This document shows, piece by piece, positions 1 through 8,311 of a stretch of DNA of 15,333 nucleotides (position 1 is its first letter; each line of letters opens with the position of its first letter). The translations under genes and the position numbers were made by a program. The stretch is taken from the NCBI GenBank assembly GCA_027080545.1, contig JALWRV010000304.1, positions 1-15,333 of the forward strand, in the 5' to 3' direction. The notes beneath the pieces are model-generated. The model was not told the DNA's origin, searched no databases, and saw nothing but the letters and a program-made list of their open reading frames with translations. Source of the stretch: Parvularculaceae bacterium (GTDB lineage Bacteria; Pseudomonadota; Alphaproteobacteria; Caulobacterales; Parvularculaceae).

Positions 1-406
1 CATAAATCATCGCTGTGCAATAGATCGTGAACAAGGCAAAAAACAAACTCCCCACCGCCATCACGGGCGCAATGGTTTTGAGCAATTCTATTTGTGGCCA
101 CAACCAGTGAAGGCCAAGCAAGCCCATTGGCGCAAATGAAAGCACCGCCGCCAACCCTTCGCGCGAAAGCCAAGACGAACGCCATTGGCTCATCGCTCGC
201 CATGCCCGTTCCGGATGCCCCAAATGGAAAGTTGAAGACAAAAGACCGCCGACAATCAGCGCAAAAGAAATGGCAAAACTGAGCAAGCCATAGGCCGAGT
301 CTACGGGCACCAAATTAAATAGAAAAGCAATGGACAGCCAAGCGATGAGGCCATATCCGGCCCCCGAAGCGGTGGTAAAGAAAATCACGGATTTTGCAGG
401 ATGCAC
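1..406 (-). CDS. soeC: SoeC, DmsC/NrfD-like membrane anchor subunit of sulfite dehydrogenase (partial, 3' end off window)
   Basis: The first 135 residues of a hydrophobic DmsC-family membrane subunit can be read; the rest lies left of the window. It would anchor the SoeAB sulfite dehydrogenase to the inner membrane and pass electrons to the quinone pool (family knowledge). Family marks are the N-terminal HPAKSVIFFTTASGAGYGL and, at about residues 59-84, HLGHPERAWRAMSQWRSSW followed by LSREG. Hydrophobic stretches lie at about residues 17-33, 38-56, 85-103 and 112-135. The start is GTG at 406, twelve bases after the soeB stop. The Shine-Dalgarno sequence AAGGGAG at 414-420 overlaps that stop, with 7 nt to the GTG. 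It is the last visible gene of soeABC. NrfD/PsrC-type anchors are a broader alternative name, but the HLGHPERAWRA signature favours DmsC. Confidence 0.9.
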   Translation of the reverse strand, partial: MHPAKSVIFFTTASGAGYGLIAWLSIAFLFNLVPVDSAYGLLSFAISFALIVGGLLSSTFHLGHPERAWRAMSQWRSSWLSREGLAAVLSFAPMGLLGLHWLWPQIELLKTIAPVMAVGSLFFALFTIYCTAMIY

Positions 407-418
407 CTGTCTTCTCCC

Positions 419-1171
419 TTATGACAGCAGCTTGTCGACCCAACGCGCCAGCAAGCCGGCCCCATCGGTTGACTCATCTTCATATCTCAACATGCGTGGG
501 GCGGTGGTTTTTTGGTCCGCGGCCTTCGGTCTGGGTGGCAAATATTTATTTACCGGCTTGGTCCCCTGCTCCGGCATTAAATCCATGCCGCCGCGCGCCT
601 TGACGATTTTTGAAACGGTTGTGTTTGGATCATTGAGATCACCAAAATGGCGTGCTCCCGCCGGGCAGGTGGTAACACAGGCTGGAGCGCGTTTTTCTTC
701 CTCAATATTTTCATTATAGATGCGGTCAATGCACAAGGTGCATTTTTTCATCACCCCTTCATCCTCGTCATATTCACGCGCACCATAGGGGCAGGCCCAT
801 GAACAAAGCTTGCAACCGATACAAATGTCGGCATTGACCAGCACAATGCCATCTTCTTCGCGTTTATAAGAGGCTCCCGTGGGGCAAACGGTGACACAGG
901 GGGCATCATCGCAATGGAGGCAGGATTTAGGAAAATGCACCGTGCGCGATTGCCCGGTTTCTTCATCATGGGCCTCGAACGAATGAATCCGGTTAAACCA
1001 GACCCCCTTGGGTTTTGCCCCATAAGGGTTCATATCCGTCAGCGGGGCAGAATGACCACCCGTGTTCCACTCCTTGCAATTTACCGCGCAAGCGTGACAC
1101 CCCACACAAATATCAAGATCGATCACCAGACCGAGTTTTTTCTTTGGTGGTGTTTTAGGCAGGCTGGTCAT
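419..1171 (-). CDS. soeB: SoeB, four-cluster ferredoxin-type electron-transfer subunit of sulfite dehydrogenase
   Basis: This 250-residue iron-sulfur protein of the DmsB/NrfC type carries electrons from SoeA to SoeC. Sixteen cysteines form four groups for four [4Fe-4S] clusters: C22/C25/C28/C32, C84/C87/C92/C96, C117/C120/C123/C127 and C144/C147/C165/C169. They sit in motifs such as CVGCHACAVNC, CLHCDDAPCVTVCP, CIGCKLCSWACP and ACVTTCPAGA. There is no signal peptide and no Tat motif, which agrees with a cytoplasmic location. The ATG overlaps the soeA stop by four bases (ATGA at 1168-1171), so the two genes are translationally coupled. All cluster ligands appear intact. The name SoeB rests on the combination with the adjacent Tat-less SoeA and the DmsC-type SoeC, and on the sulfur-oxidation genes nearby. 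Confidence 0.93.
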   Translation of the reverse strand: MTSLPKTPPKKKLGLVIDLDICVGCHACAVNCKEWNTGGHSAPLTDMNPYGAKPKGVWFNRIHSFEAHDEETGQSRTVHFPKSCLHCDDAPCVTVCPTGASYKREEDGIVLVNADICIGCKLCSWACPYGAREYDEDEGVMKKCTLCIDRIYNENIEEEKRAPACVTTCPAGARHFGDLNDPNTTVSKIVKARGGMDLMPEQGTKPVNKYLPPRPKAADQKTTAPRMLRYEDESTDGAGLLARWVDKLLS

Positions 1172-4140
1172 GAACGCTCTCCCTTCGCACGATCTTTATC
1201 CAAAGCTTGCGCCACTTCCGATTTATGGGCGACCCATTCTGTTGGCTCCACCGCAGTCCCTTCTGGGGTTGCCGCCATATCTTTGCCATAGCGTAAAATT
1301 TTAGGGCTAGGGAAAGCCTCTGGCACGGGCGGGATGGGGTCAAATTGCGGTGCGCTTTCACCTGCTTCTTGTGGCGCGCATTTGCTTATTTTTACACGCA
1401 AATCAAACCAAGCCGCCTGCCCCGTTACCGGATCGGAATTAGAATAACGTTTGGCCCCTTCGCGAGAGGGCAGCAATTCATCAATCAGATGGTTGAGCAA
1501 AAAGCCTTTGGTGGCTTCCGGCGCATCTTCCGATAGGCCCCATGCTTTTTTACGCTTGCCAATAGCGTTCCATGTCCACACCGTTTGCTTGTTGACGCCC
1601 CAAACCAGCTTTACTTGCACTTTGATGCGCCCATTGCGGCTATCGACCCACACCCAATCATCATCTTGCAGGTCTAATTGTTTGCCTATCTCATGGTGAA
1701 TAAACAAGCGGTTCCATGTGGTAATTTGGCGCAACCATGCATTTTGCGAGCCCCATGAATGATACATATGCATCGGGCGTTGTGTGAGGGCATGAAGCGG
1801 ATATTCATCTTCGTTTTCGAGAAAATCTTCTTCAAAGGGCTGATACCAGATGGGCAGCGGGTCGAAATAGGTGGCCACTCTTTCGCGATGTCGCTCCGGC
1901 GGCTGATGGGGGCCGTGGCCTTGGGCCGCCAAGCGAAATTTTTGCATTGGCTCACTATAAAGCTGGTGAATGATCGGCTTATTGTCGGGGATCCACCCCA
2001 TCATCTGCGCATAGTCGAGATAGCTTTGATTGACCGCTTTGAAATATTGTTGATCTGCGGGGAAGTGGTGCTGCCAAAACGCCCCATTTTCAATATAGCG
2101 ATCTATCTGATTAGGATTAGGCTCACCGCGCCCTTCGCTTTCACCATTTTTACCGCGCCATCCCGCCAAAGGCCCAAGGCCCGGGGCGCGCTCATGATTG
2201 GCCATATAATCCGAATAACCGCCGGGGAATTTCGCCTTGCCATCTTGCGCCACAAAAGCCGGAAGCTTGAGACGCACCCCTAAATCCAACAGCACATCTT
2301 GAAAGGGGCGCACATCTCGATCCGGTTTGACCACCGGATGACGAATGGCATCGGCCGGGCCATGGGCGCTGGAAATCGGCCGATCCAGCAGCGAAATACA
2401 ATCATAGCGCTCCAGATAGGTTGTGTCCGGCAAAATGAGATCCGCATAAGCGACCATCTCGGAATCATACGCATCGGAATAGATGATTTTTGGAATTTTG
2501 TATGAGCCGTCAGCATGGGTATCGGTGAGATAGTCCATGGTACCTTTGGTGTTCATGGATGAGTTCCAACTCATATTCGCCATATACATGAACAGCACAT
2601 CTATCTCATGGGGGTCACCGGCCCAGGCGTTGCGAATGACCATGTGCATCAACCCGTGAGCCGATAAGGGATGCTCCCATGAATAGGCCTTGTCGATGCG
2701 TAAAGGCTCACCCTTCTCATCAACCAACAAATCCTCTGGCCCGTACGGCATGCCCAAAGGTGACCCGTCGAGGGGCGTATTGGGGGCGACCTTTTTACCG
2801 GCAGGGCGCGGACCCGGCGGGGCCGGTTTCGGGAAAGGCGCCTTGTTACGCCACCCCCCCGGCACATCCACCGAGCCGAGCAAGGCTTGCAATATGTGGA
2901 TTGCGCGGCATGTGTGAAAGCCGTTGGAATGGGCAGAAATACCACGCATGGCGTGAAAGGAAACCGGCCGACCAATCATTTTGTCATGGCGACGCCCCCA
3001 AGCATCCGTCCATGGTTGATCAATCACAATCTCCTGCTCGAACGCAACGTCAGCCAGCTCTGCGGCGAGGCGTTTTATCACATCCGCCGAAACACCTGTT
3101 TTTTCTGCCACCGCCTCAGGCGCATATTCAGGGGCCATATAGCGACGCGCTAAGAGTTCGAAGGCGGGCACGGCCTCGCCACCAGAGGGCAATTCATACC
3201 GACCCGCCATCGCCGGGGTAATATCCGCGTCCAAGGCATTGCGTAGATGGCCTTCACGCACATCATAGATAAGCGGGTTCCCCTCACCATCGCGCACAAA
3301 CAACCCGTCATTTTCGCTGCCCGGGTTTTGCACCACCAGCCAAGGGGCATTGGTGTAGCGGGCAAGCGAGGCAAAATCTATTTTTTCTGCCCGTAATAAT
3401 TCGTGAATAAGCGCAAACACAAACAGCCCGTCTGTACCCGGACGAATACCCACCCACTCATCTGCCACCGCCGAATAGCCAGAACGGCTGGGGTTAATGG
3501 AAACAAATTTGGCATTTTCCCGGGTTTTCATCTGGCCAATACCGGCCTTGATCGGGTTACTGTCATGGTCTTCGGCAACCCCGAACATCATAAAATATTT
3601 CGTACGTTCCCAATCCGGTTCCCCGAACTCCCAAAAAGCTCCACCCAAAGTATAAAGGCCCGCCGCCGCCATATTGACGGAGCAAAACCCCCCATGGGCA
3701 GCAAAATTGCGGGTGCCATATTGGCTTGCCCAAAGACCGGTGAAAGATTGTGATTGATCGCGCCCGGTAAAAAAAGCCAGTTTAGACGGATCACGCTGGC
3801 GCACATCCGCCAACCAATTAGTGGCCAGTGCCAATGCCTCATCCCATTCAATTTCTTTAAACTTGCCTTCACCGCGCTTGCCGACCCGCAACAGAGGTTT
3901 CTTCAACCGTGCCGGCGAATTATGGTTCATTATGCCGGCTGAACCTTTAGCGCACAAAATACCCTTGTTCACCGGGTGGTCCGGATTGCCCTCAATATAG
4001 CGCACCTTGCCCTCTTTTAGATGCACTTTGATGCCGCACCGACAAGCACACATATAGCATGTGGTCGTTTTGACCTCGTCGGCGGATCGCACCGCCAGAT
4101 CGACATGTTCTTTCACGGTCTCGAATGGATTTAGCGACAA
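1168..4140 (-). CDS. soeA: SoeA, molybdopterin-containing catalytic subunit of cytoplasmic sulfite dehydrogenase
   Basis: This 990-residue complex iron-sulfur molybdoenzyme (DMSO reductase superfamily) probably oxidizes sulfite to sulfate in the cytoplasm. An N-terminal [4Fe-4S] site is formed by C28, C31, C35 and C63, in TCYMCACRC and GILCAKG. The central molybdenum domain spans roughly residues 75-700, and GGFCSVNMAAAG lies in the region where this superfamily carries its metal ligand. A molybdopterin-dinucleotide-binding domain lies at about residues 770-900, starting near HMYHSWGSQNAWLRQ. No twin-arginine signal is present, unlike periplasmic PhsA/PsrA/TtrA enzymes, and this supports SoeA. 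The start is a TTG at 4138-4140 behind a strong GGGAGG at 4149-4154; no ATG is better placed. soeB overlaps the stop. Polysulfide or thiosulfate reductase is the main alternative, and the sulfur-oxidation context argues against it. Confidence 0.9.
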   Translation of the reverse strand: MSLNPFETVKEHVDLAVRSADEVKTTTCYMCACRCGIKVHLKEGKVRYIEGNPDHPVNKGILCAKGSAGIMNHNSPARLKKPLLRVGKRGEGKFKEIEWDEALALATNWLADVRQRDPSKLAFFTGRDQSQSFTGLWASQYGTRNFAAHGGFCSVNMAAAGLYTLGGAFWEFGEPDWERTKYFMMFGVAEDHDSNPIKAGIGQMKTRENAKFVSINPSRSGYSAVADEWVGIRPGTDGLFVFALIHELLRAEKIDFASLARYTNAPWLVVQNPGSENDGLFVRDGEGNPLIYDVREGHLRNALDADITPAMAGRYELPSGGEAVPAFELLARRYMAPEYAPEAVAEKTGVSADVIKRLAAELADVAFEQEIVIDQPWTDAWGRRHDKMIGRPVSFHAMRGISAHSNGFHTCRAIHILQALLGSVDVPGGWRNKAPFPKPAPPGPRPAGKKVAPNTPLDGSPLGMPYGPEDLLVDEKGEPLRIDKAYSWEHPLSAHGLMHMVIRNAWAGDPHEIDVLFMYMANMSWNSSMNTKGTMDYLTDTHADGSYKIPKIIYSDAYDSEMVAYADLILPDTTYLERYDCISLLDRPISSAHGPADAIRHPVVKPDRDVRPFQDVLLDLGVRLKLPAFVAQDGKAKFPGGYSDYMANHERAPGLGPLAGWRGKNGESEGRGEPNPNQIDRYIENGAFWQHHFPADQQYFKAVNQSYLDYAQMMGWIPDNKPIIHQLYSEPMQKFRLAAQGHGPHQPPERHRERVATYFDPLPIWYQPFEEDFLENEDEYPLHALTQRPMHMYHSWGSQNAWLRQITTWNRLFIHHEIGKQLDLQDDDWVWVDSRNGRIKVQVKLVWGVNKQTVWTWNAIGKRKKAWGLSEDAPEATKGFLLNHLIDELLPSREGAKRYSNSDPVTGQAAWFDLRVKISKCAPQEAGESAPQFDPIPPVPEAFPSPKILRYGKDMAATPEGTAVEPTEWVAHKSEVAQALDKDRAKGERS

Positions 4141-4148
4141 GGCGCCAC

Positions 4149-4154
4149 CCTCCC
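4149..4154 (-). promoter_or_regulatory. Shine-Dalgarno sequence of soeA
   Basis: GGGAGG on the minus strand lies 8 nt before the TTG of soeA. It decides the non-ATG start, because no in-frame ATG or GTG nearby has a comparable site. Confidence 0.7.
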
Positions 4155-4212
4155 AAATTCTGTAAAGCTCTGCTCCGGCCCACCCCCTCGGGGCAACGGG
4201 CCGGATAGAGCG

Positions 4213-4234
4213 ATGGGGGCCTAAACGCCCCCAT
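4213..4234 (-). repeat. Perfect 8-bp hairpin between usp and soeA
   Basis: ATGGGGGC and GCCCCCAT flank a 6-nt loop. No run of T follows on either strand, so it is not a convincing intrinsic terminator. It is more likely an mRNA structure that separates the usp message from the soeABC message or stabilizes the soe end. A second G+C-rich dyad, CCGGCCC (4175-4181) with GGGCCGG (4198-4204), lies next to it, 21 bases upstream of the soeA Shine-Dalgarno sequence. Confidence 0.5.
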
Positions 4235-4274
4235 ATAAGATATTACTAAATTAGAGTGTGCCCATAATCGACAG

Positions 4275-4287
4275 GAATTTCAAATTC
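4275..4287. promoter_or_regulatory. 13-bp palindrome upstream of soeA, candidate operator
   Basis: GAATTT-C-AAATTC is a perfect dyad in the 170-bp gap between usp and soeA, about 135 bases upstream of the soeA start. A+T-rich GAAT/ATTC dyads are typical of small winged-helix regulators, but no protein can be assigned. It may be chance in A+T-rich DNA. No convincing -35/-10 pair was found next to it. Confidence 0.25.
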
Positions 4288-4310
4288 AAATTGCCCTGAG
4301 GCAGAGAAAA

Positions 4311-5249
4311 TCAACGAATGATCATCACTGAATTATCGGCCATTTTGAGCACTTCATAGGCCACAGAGGTGCGAAAGAAGCGCCGGAGGCCACGAATATC
4401 CGAATCGGCCATGACAATCACCGAAAATGGCTTGCCACGGGTGATAATTTCCCCCACCGGGTCACCAATGGCGGTCTGGGCGTCAACAATCTCGACACCC
4501 GCCTTTTCGATTGCATTGCGCGCCAGCTTGATGGCCAATTCAGCCGCAGCAATATCTTCCGCGCTGGCCGCCACTGATAGCAAATGTACCGGGCAATCAC
4601 AGCGCGCCGCCATAACCGCGTCTTTTTGCGCTGCAGCGATCGATTTTTCATCCGCCGTCACACAGATGAGATGGCCATGGCTTTCTTCAATGCCCCGCGC
4701 CACCAACACCGCCCCATGATGCTCCGTCACGACCGTGCGGGTAACACGCCAGTTAATATGCCCCTTGCCCTGCTCTTCGCCTTCTTCCTGCATGGCGATG
4801 ATGGTCAAATCATAAGGGTTGAGTTCACATTCATCGAGAATGCCCCGGGCCACGGAAGGCGATACCATCAGCTTCAGACGAATTTGCGCCCCTGTCTCGC
4901 TGGAATAAACGACCATATTATCGCCAAGGGGGTCGCCAATAACCTCGCGATGGATGGTTTCAGACTTCCACGTCTCATTCATATAGCCCATCTCGATGAG
5001 TAATTCCCGAGCACGCTCAAGATATTCCATGCCCGGCAAGTCTATGCCCCATTCACGCATATTTTCTCGGGCGATTTTTAATTCTAACCCACCGCCTTCC
5101 ATGCTTTTGTCCACAGGGCGCACATAGAGCAATGTAATATCGGCATCATTGCCTTTGCCGACCCGCACCGCATAGCGCAAGCCGCGATAAGATTCGTCCG
5201 ATCCATCGATGCAAAGTAAAATGTTAAATCGCTCGCGGTTAAAAGCCAT
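4311..5249 (-). CDS. Tandem universal stress protein (two UspA domains)
   Basis: This 312-residue cytoplasmic protein has two UspA folds. The first begins at residue 9 with ILLCIDGSDESYRGLRYAVR and runs to about residue 175. The second begins near HLICVTADEKSIAAA (about residue 193) and ends with VAYEVLKMADNSVMIIR. The usual ATP-binding pattern G-x2-G-x9-G-S/T is not intact in the second domain, where the loop reads SDIRGLRRFFRTSVAYEV, so nucleotide binding is doubtful there. It lies 47 bases after the permease gene and 170 bases before soeA on the same strand, so it is probably cotranscribed with at least the permease. Its role is unknown; a stress or energy-state link to sulfite oxidation is only an inference. 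The ATG start has a weak Shine-Dalgarno (AGGG, about 12 nt away). Confidence 0.85.
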   Translation of the reverse strand: MAFNRERFNILLCIDGSDESYRGLRYAVRVGKGNDADITLLYVRPVDKSMEGGGLELKIARENMREWGIDLPGMEYLERARELLIEMGYMNETWKSETIHREVIGDPLGDNMVVYSSETGAQIRLKLMVSPSVARGILDECELNPYDLTIIAMQEEGEEQGKGHINWRVTRTVVTEHHGAVLVARGIEESHGHLICVTADEKSIAAAQKDAVMAARCDCPVHLLSVAASAEDIAAAELAIKLARNAIEKAGVEIVDAQTAIGDPVGEIITRGKPFSVIVMADSDIRGLRRFFRTSVAYEVLKMADNSVMIIR

Positions 5250-5296
5250 AAATGAACTTTACCCTGTTGTTTGCTTCCGGTCCATGAAAGCGGTCA

Positions 5297-6784
5297 TTAC
5301 AGACCCAGCAAGGGCCAATAAAAGCGTGCAGCAAAAAGCAGCAAGATTGTGGAAAGAATAACCATTCGCACCCCGGCTTTGAGAAAATCCCCCGGCTTTA
5401 GATAGCCGGATGCGTAAACAATGGTCGCCGCCGGGGTTCCCACCACGGTAAGATAGGCGAAAGCCGAAGAAATGGCGGTGATAAAACCCATGCGCAGAGA
5501 ATTTTCCCCGGCCATATCAGCAATGTTTAACGTTATCGGCCCCAACACCGCCACCGCCGCCCCATTGGACATGGTGTTGGTGGCAAAAGTGGTCAACAAA
5601 GATACCGCCGCCCACAAACCAATACCGGTCTCGACCCCGACAAGGGCAAGCCCCTTGAGAAACGAATCGGCCACCCATTGGGCCGCTCCCGTATCTTTCA
5701 TTTGCATCCCAAGGGAAATCGCCGCCCCGTAGAGCAGCACCACCCCCCAATTCACCCCGCTATTCACATCACTCCATTGCACCAGTCCGACCACAAGAAA
5801 GAATATGGCCCCCATAATCGCAATGGTCCCCAACCCCCACTGGTCCGACAAGAAAATCCACCCCAACAAAGTCCCGAAGAAACCGGCAATGGCGATCCAG
5901 TCCCGGGCCTTCATCGCCCCTTGCTCTTCAACCTGCTCGCGCAAACGCACCACCGCTCGAGCAATATGTTTTTGCTCTGGCTTAAACACCCGCAACAAAA
6001 TGAGGGTGACAAAGGGAACCTGTATCAGGAAGAGCGGGTAAGCAAAGGCCGCCCATTTCACATAGGAAACAAGATATTTAAATGTTTCCGGATTTGTCGG
6101 GTCATAGAAAAACTCCCGCCAATAGCCAATCATAATGGCATTACGTGCGCCACCTGATGGCGTTGCAATGCCGGCAATGGAACAGCCATAGGCGATTGAA
6201 AACAACAGCACAGCAGCAAGCCCCTTGACCTTTTGACGATCCTTCGAGACCAGCGATATCAGCGTCAAGGCCACCGGCAGCATCATGGCCGCTACCGTAT
6301 GTTCGCCAATCACCGATGCCATCAGGCCGGAAACCAGCGTGATACCCAAGGCGATATTCGTGGTCTTTGTGCCCGTCATGCGAACAATCAGCCAAGCAAT
6401 GCGCTTATCAAGCCTCTGTTTGATGATCGCCACCGCCAACATCAATGAGCCCATAATGAAAAAGACCGAATCACTCATCAGGCTTTGGGCCACTTCGGTG
6501 GAATTGATTTTCAGCAAAGTTATTTGCGCCACCATGATCATCAGCGCCACTGAAGGCAACGGCACCGGCTCTGTGATGAATACAATCACCGCAACCAATG
6601 TTACCGTCAGCACAATATGGCCTTCCGGGGTCAACCCTTCCGGCGTTGGTAGACGATAAGCAATGAGCCCGATGAGCAAGGCTAGAAACAGCCATTTTTT
6701 TTCATTGATGAAAAAGGTCAAGCCCCGCAAGCCTGGGCGACCGCTCAGTCGAAAACTTTCCTTACTGAATTTAGGTGCTTGCAT
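5297..6784 (-). CDS. SLC13/DASS-family anion permease, possible sulfate transporter
   Basis: This 495-residue inner-membrane protein has about 11-12 hydrophobic segments. It has the two inverted-repeat halves of the DASS (divalent anion:sodium symporter) family, with substrate-loop regions SIAGIATPSGGARNAI and TNTMSNGAAVAVLGP. The C-terminal signature TVVGTPAATIVYASGYLKPG matches the PPNAIVxxSGxxK region of this family. Known members carry dicarboxylates, citrate or sulfate; the sequence alone does not fix the substrate. Position between fadL and usp-soeABC makes sulfate or another sulfur anion an attractive guess. I chose ATG 6784, preceded by AAGGG at 6793-6797 with 8-nt spacing. A longer reading from TTG 6817 would start inside the U-tract of the fadL terminator. 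Confidence 0.85.
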   Translation of the reverse strand: MQAPKFSKESFRLSGRPGLRGLTFFINEKKWLFLALLIGLIAYRLPTPEGLTPEGHIVLTVTLVAVIVFITEPVPLPSVALMIMVAQITLLKINSTEVAQSLMSDSVFFIMGSLMLAVAIIKQRLDKRIAWLIVRMTGTKTTNIALGITLVSGLMASVIGEHTVAAMMLPVALTLISLVSKDRQKVKGLAAVLLFSIAYGCSIAGIATPSGGARNAIMIGYWREFFYDPTNPETFKYLVSYVKWAAFAYPLFLIQVPFVTLILLRVFKPEQKHIARAVVRLREQVEEQGAMKARDWIAIAGFFGTLLGWIFLSDQWGLGTIAIMGAIFFLVVGLVQWSDVNSGVNWGVVLLYGAAISLGMQMKDTGAAQWVADSFLKGLALVGVETGIGLWAAVSLLTTFATNTMSNGAAVAVLGPITLNIADMAGENSLRMGFITAISSAFAYLTVVGTPAATIVYASGYLKPGDFLKAGVRMVILSTILLLFAARFYWPLLGL

Positions 6785-6792
6785 GCGCCCAG

Positions 6793-6797
6793 CCCTT
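6793..6797 (-). promoter_or_regulatory. Shine-Dalgarno sequence deciding the permease start
   Basis: AAGGG lies 8 nt before ATG 6784. It supports that start over the upstream TTG at 6817, which has no site of its own and lies in the terminator. Confidence 0.55.
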
Positions 6798-6815
6798 GGA
6801 GGAATCTCTCTTAGC

Positions 6816-6848
6816 AAAAACCCGCCCCCGAATGAACGGAGGCGGGTT
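6816..6848 (-). terminator. Intrinsic terminator after fadL
   Basis: On the minus strand a 12-bp stem (AACCCGCCTCCG with CGGGGGCGGGTT, one G-U pair) closes a 6-nt loop and runs straight into TTTTT. It lies 24 bases after the fadL stop. It ends the dsrE3A-tusA-fadL transcript or, if leaky, lowers expression of the permease-usp-soe genes beyond. There is no matching T-tract on the plus strand. Confidence 0.88.
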
Positions 6849-6872
6849 CATTGATCAAATCCGCATCAGGCG

Positions 6873-8168
6873 TTAATTGCCCATTTTGAATTTATAGCCA
6901 GCGGTAATTTCAAGCTCGCTCAGATAGGGCGAGATGGTGTGGCCCGGATTAGGACCGGACGGTGTGACTTCGATACCGTTCGATGTTTCTTCCGGAACAT
7001 AGACAATGGCAAACTCGAAGCTATTGCCCGATGCCAGTGCTTTTTCAAAGCCCGCTGTGTAATGGTTGGTTACCACACCCGGTGCCAGAACGTTCAATGT
7101 TACGTCACCACTTTTGATGGGGTTGGTGCCGTTGGAATAGCCGAAGCGCCATGTCCAGTCATCGGCTTTATACTCGCCACCGATTTTATAGACATTGACA
7201 TCTTTCCAACCAAACCCTGGCCCATCACTGGAACCAAAAGGCAATGGAATGGCAGAAGAATTGCCCACTGAATTGATGCCTTCATAATTGATCCAACGAT
7301 AGTCGAACATGAAGGTGAAGTTTTCAGTCATATCAGCCGCCACACCAACATTGATGGTCTGGGCGATATCGAAATCACCCTGATCGGCAAACAGACCTGC
7401 ATATTTGTCAAATTCAGACATGTAGAGTTTTGACTGCCAAGAGGCCCCAAAACGCACATTCTCGGATGCTTCAACCTCGACACCAGCACGCACCCCATAA
7501 CCCCAAGAGGTGTCCGTACCATTATTGGTCAAATTGGCCGGATCTGCGGAGACGCCACCAAAGGCAGCAAGCCCTTTGGCCTCAAATGTTTGCAGCGCCA
7601 CGATCGGGGCCACGCCCCAAGACCAATTCCCTTGATCTTGCGCATAACCGACCGAAAACAGTACTTGCGTCAGGTTCACACCCGCTTCACCGCCACAAAA
7701 AATACCGTTTGAGGCAGGCAGAGGCGGCGATACGCAGGCCGGGTTGGCAACCGCAGCATAATCAGAACTCATGCCGCCATTACCGGAAACAGAAAAAGCC
7801 CATGTGCCATTGCCGGCCCCTTTACGGGTGTAGGCAATGTTCGGGATGAGATAGTTCTCAGTTTCGTTGCCGGGAATGTCGCCATTGGGCGTAAAACCCG
7901 GACCACCGGCGCCCACATAGCCACGGTCTGGCCGGAACCATGAAACCGCGATGTTCCACTCATCATCCGCATGGACAAGGCCAGCCGGATTGATGGAGAT
8001 GCCTGTAGAGTCGGTCACATTAGCCGTACCGGCACCAGCAAAGGCTTTATGCCGTGCGCCAACCCCATTCTGGAAATAGCCATCGGTCGCCCATGCACCC
8101 GACAAACCTGCGACACTCAAGGCCGCGACAGCGACAGAGGTCGCCTTGATCATTTTCAATTTACTCAC
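6873..8168 (-). CDS. FadL/OmpP1/TodX-family outer-membrane transport porin
   Basis: This 431-residue protein resembles the FadL family of 14-stranded outer-membrane barrels that bring hydrophobic molecules across the outer membrane. It has a Sec signal peptide with a basic N-terminus, a hydrophobic core at about residues 9-23 and likely cleavage after GAWA (residue 27). The mature N-terminus TDGYFQNGVGARHKAFAGAG and the motif ISINPAGL are FadL hallmarks. Alternating amphipathic strands continue to the C-terminal ITAGYKFKMGN. The start is GTG 8168 with GGGAG 8 nt upstream; ATG at codon 6 is less likely. Fatty acid or aromatic uptake is the established role of the family. Placement between tusA and soe genes suggests uptake of a hydrophobic sulfur compound such as elemental sulfur, but nothing in the sequence proves this. 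Confidence 0.88.
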   Translation of the reverse strand: MSKLKMIKATSVAVAALSVAGLSGAWATDGYFQNGVGARHKAFAGAGTANVTDSTGISINPAGLVHADDEWNIAVSWFRPDRGYVGAGGPGFTPNGDIPGNETENYLIPNIAYTRKGAGNGTWAFSVSGNGGMSSDYAAVANPACVSPPLPASNGIFCGGEAGVNLTQVLFSVGYAQDQGNWSWGVAPIVALQTFEAKGLAAFGGVSADPANLTNNGTDTSWGYGVRAGVEVEASENVRFGASWQSKLYMSEFDKYAGLFADQGDFDIAQTINVGVAADMTENFTFMFDYRWINYEGINSVGNSSAIPLPFGSSDGPGFGWKDVNVYKIGGEYKADDWTWRFGYSNGTNPIKSGDVTLNVLAPGVVTNHYTAGFEKALASGNSFEFAIVYVPEETSNGIEVTPSGPNPGHTISPYLSELEITAGYKFKMGN

Positions 8169-8268
8169 CTGATATACTCCCTATCTTTCTTTTCGGCGCT
8201 TTTGCTCGGCTATTGCCGATGGTTTAGCCGGCCCCTTCGAGACCGATTATCGAACACGCTTACCCCGT

Positions 8269-8304
8269 CCCGGTTCTTTCGTAAACGTTCCCTCAGGAAC
8301 CGGG
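8269..8304 (-). repeat. Nested inverted repeats between tusA and fadL
   Basis: CCCGGTTC (8269-8276) pairs with GAACCGGG (8297-8304). A second hairpin, GTTCC-CTCA-GGAAC (8287-8300), uses part of the right arm, so the two structures exclude each other. The block begins 8 bases after the tusA stop. No T-run follows on the minus strand, so an mRNA-processing or stability element is more likely than a terminator. The rest of the 143-bp gap shows nothing else clear. Confidence 0.5.
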
Positions 8305-8311
8305 CCGTTGA

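Noticed and set aside
1759..2283. 174-codon frame antisense to soeA, and the 180-codon frame at 2679-3221
   Set aside because: Both are opposite-strand shadows of a strongly conserved gene, without ribosome sites or family features.
1168..4140. SoeA as a periplasmic thiosulfate, polysulfide or tetrathionate reductase
   Set aside because: No twin-arginine signal at the N-terminus, and the partners and neighbours fit cytoplasmic SoeABC sulfite oxidation. Remaining doubt is small.
4213..4234. Hairpin between usp and soeA as an intrinsic terminator
   Set aside because: No T-run follows the stem on either strand.
6785..6817. Eleven extra N-terminal codons of the SLC13 permease from TTG 6817
   Set aside because: The TTG lies in the U-tract of an intrinsic terminator and has no ribosome site; ATG 6784 has AAGGG at good spacing.
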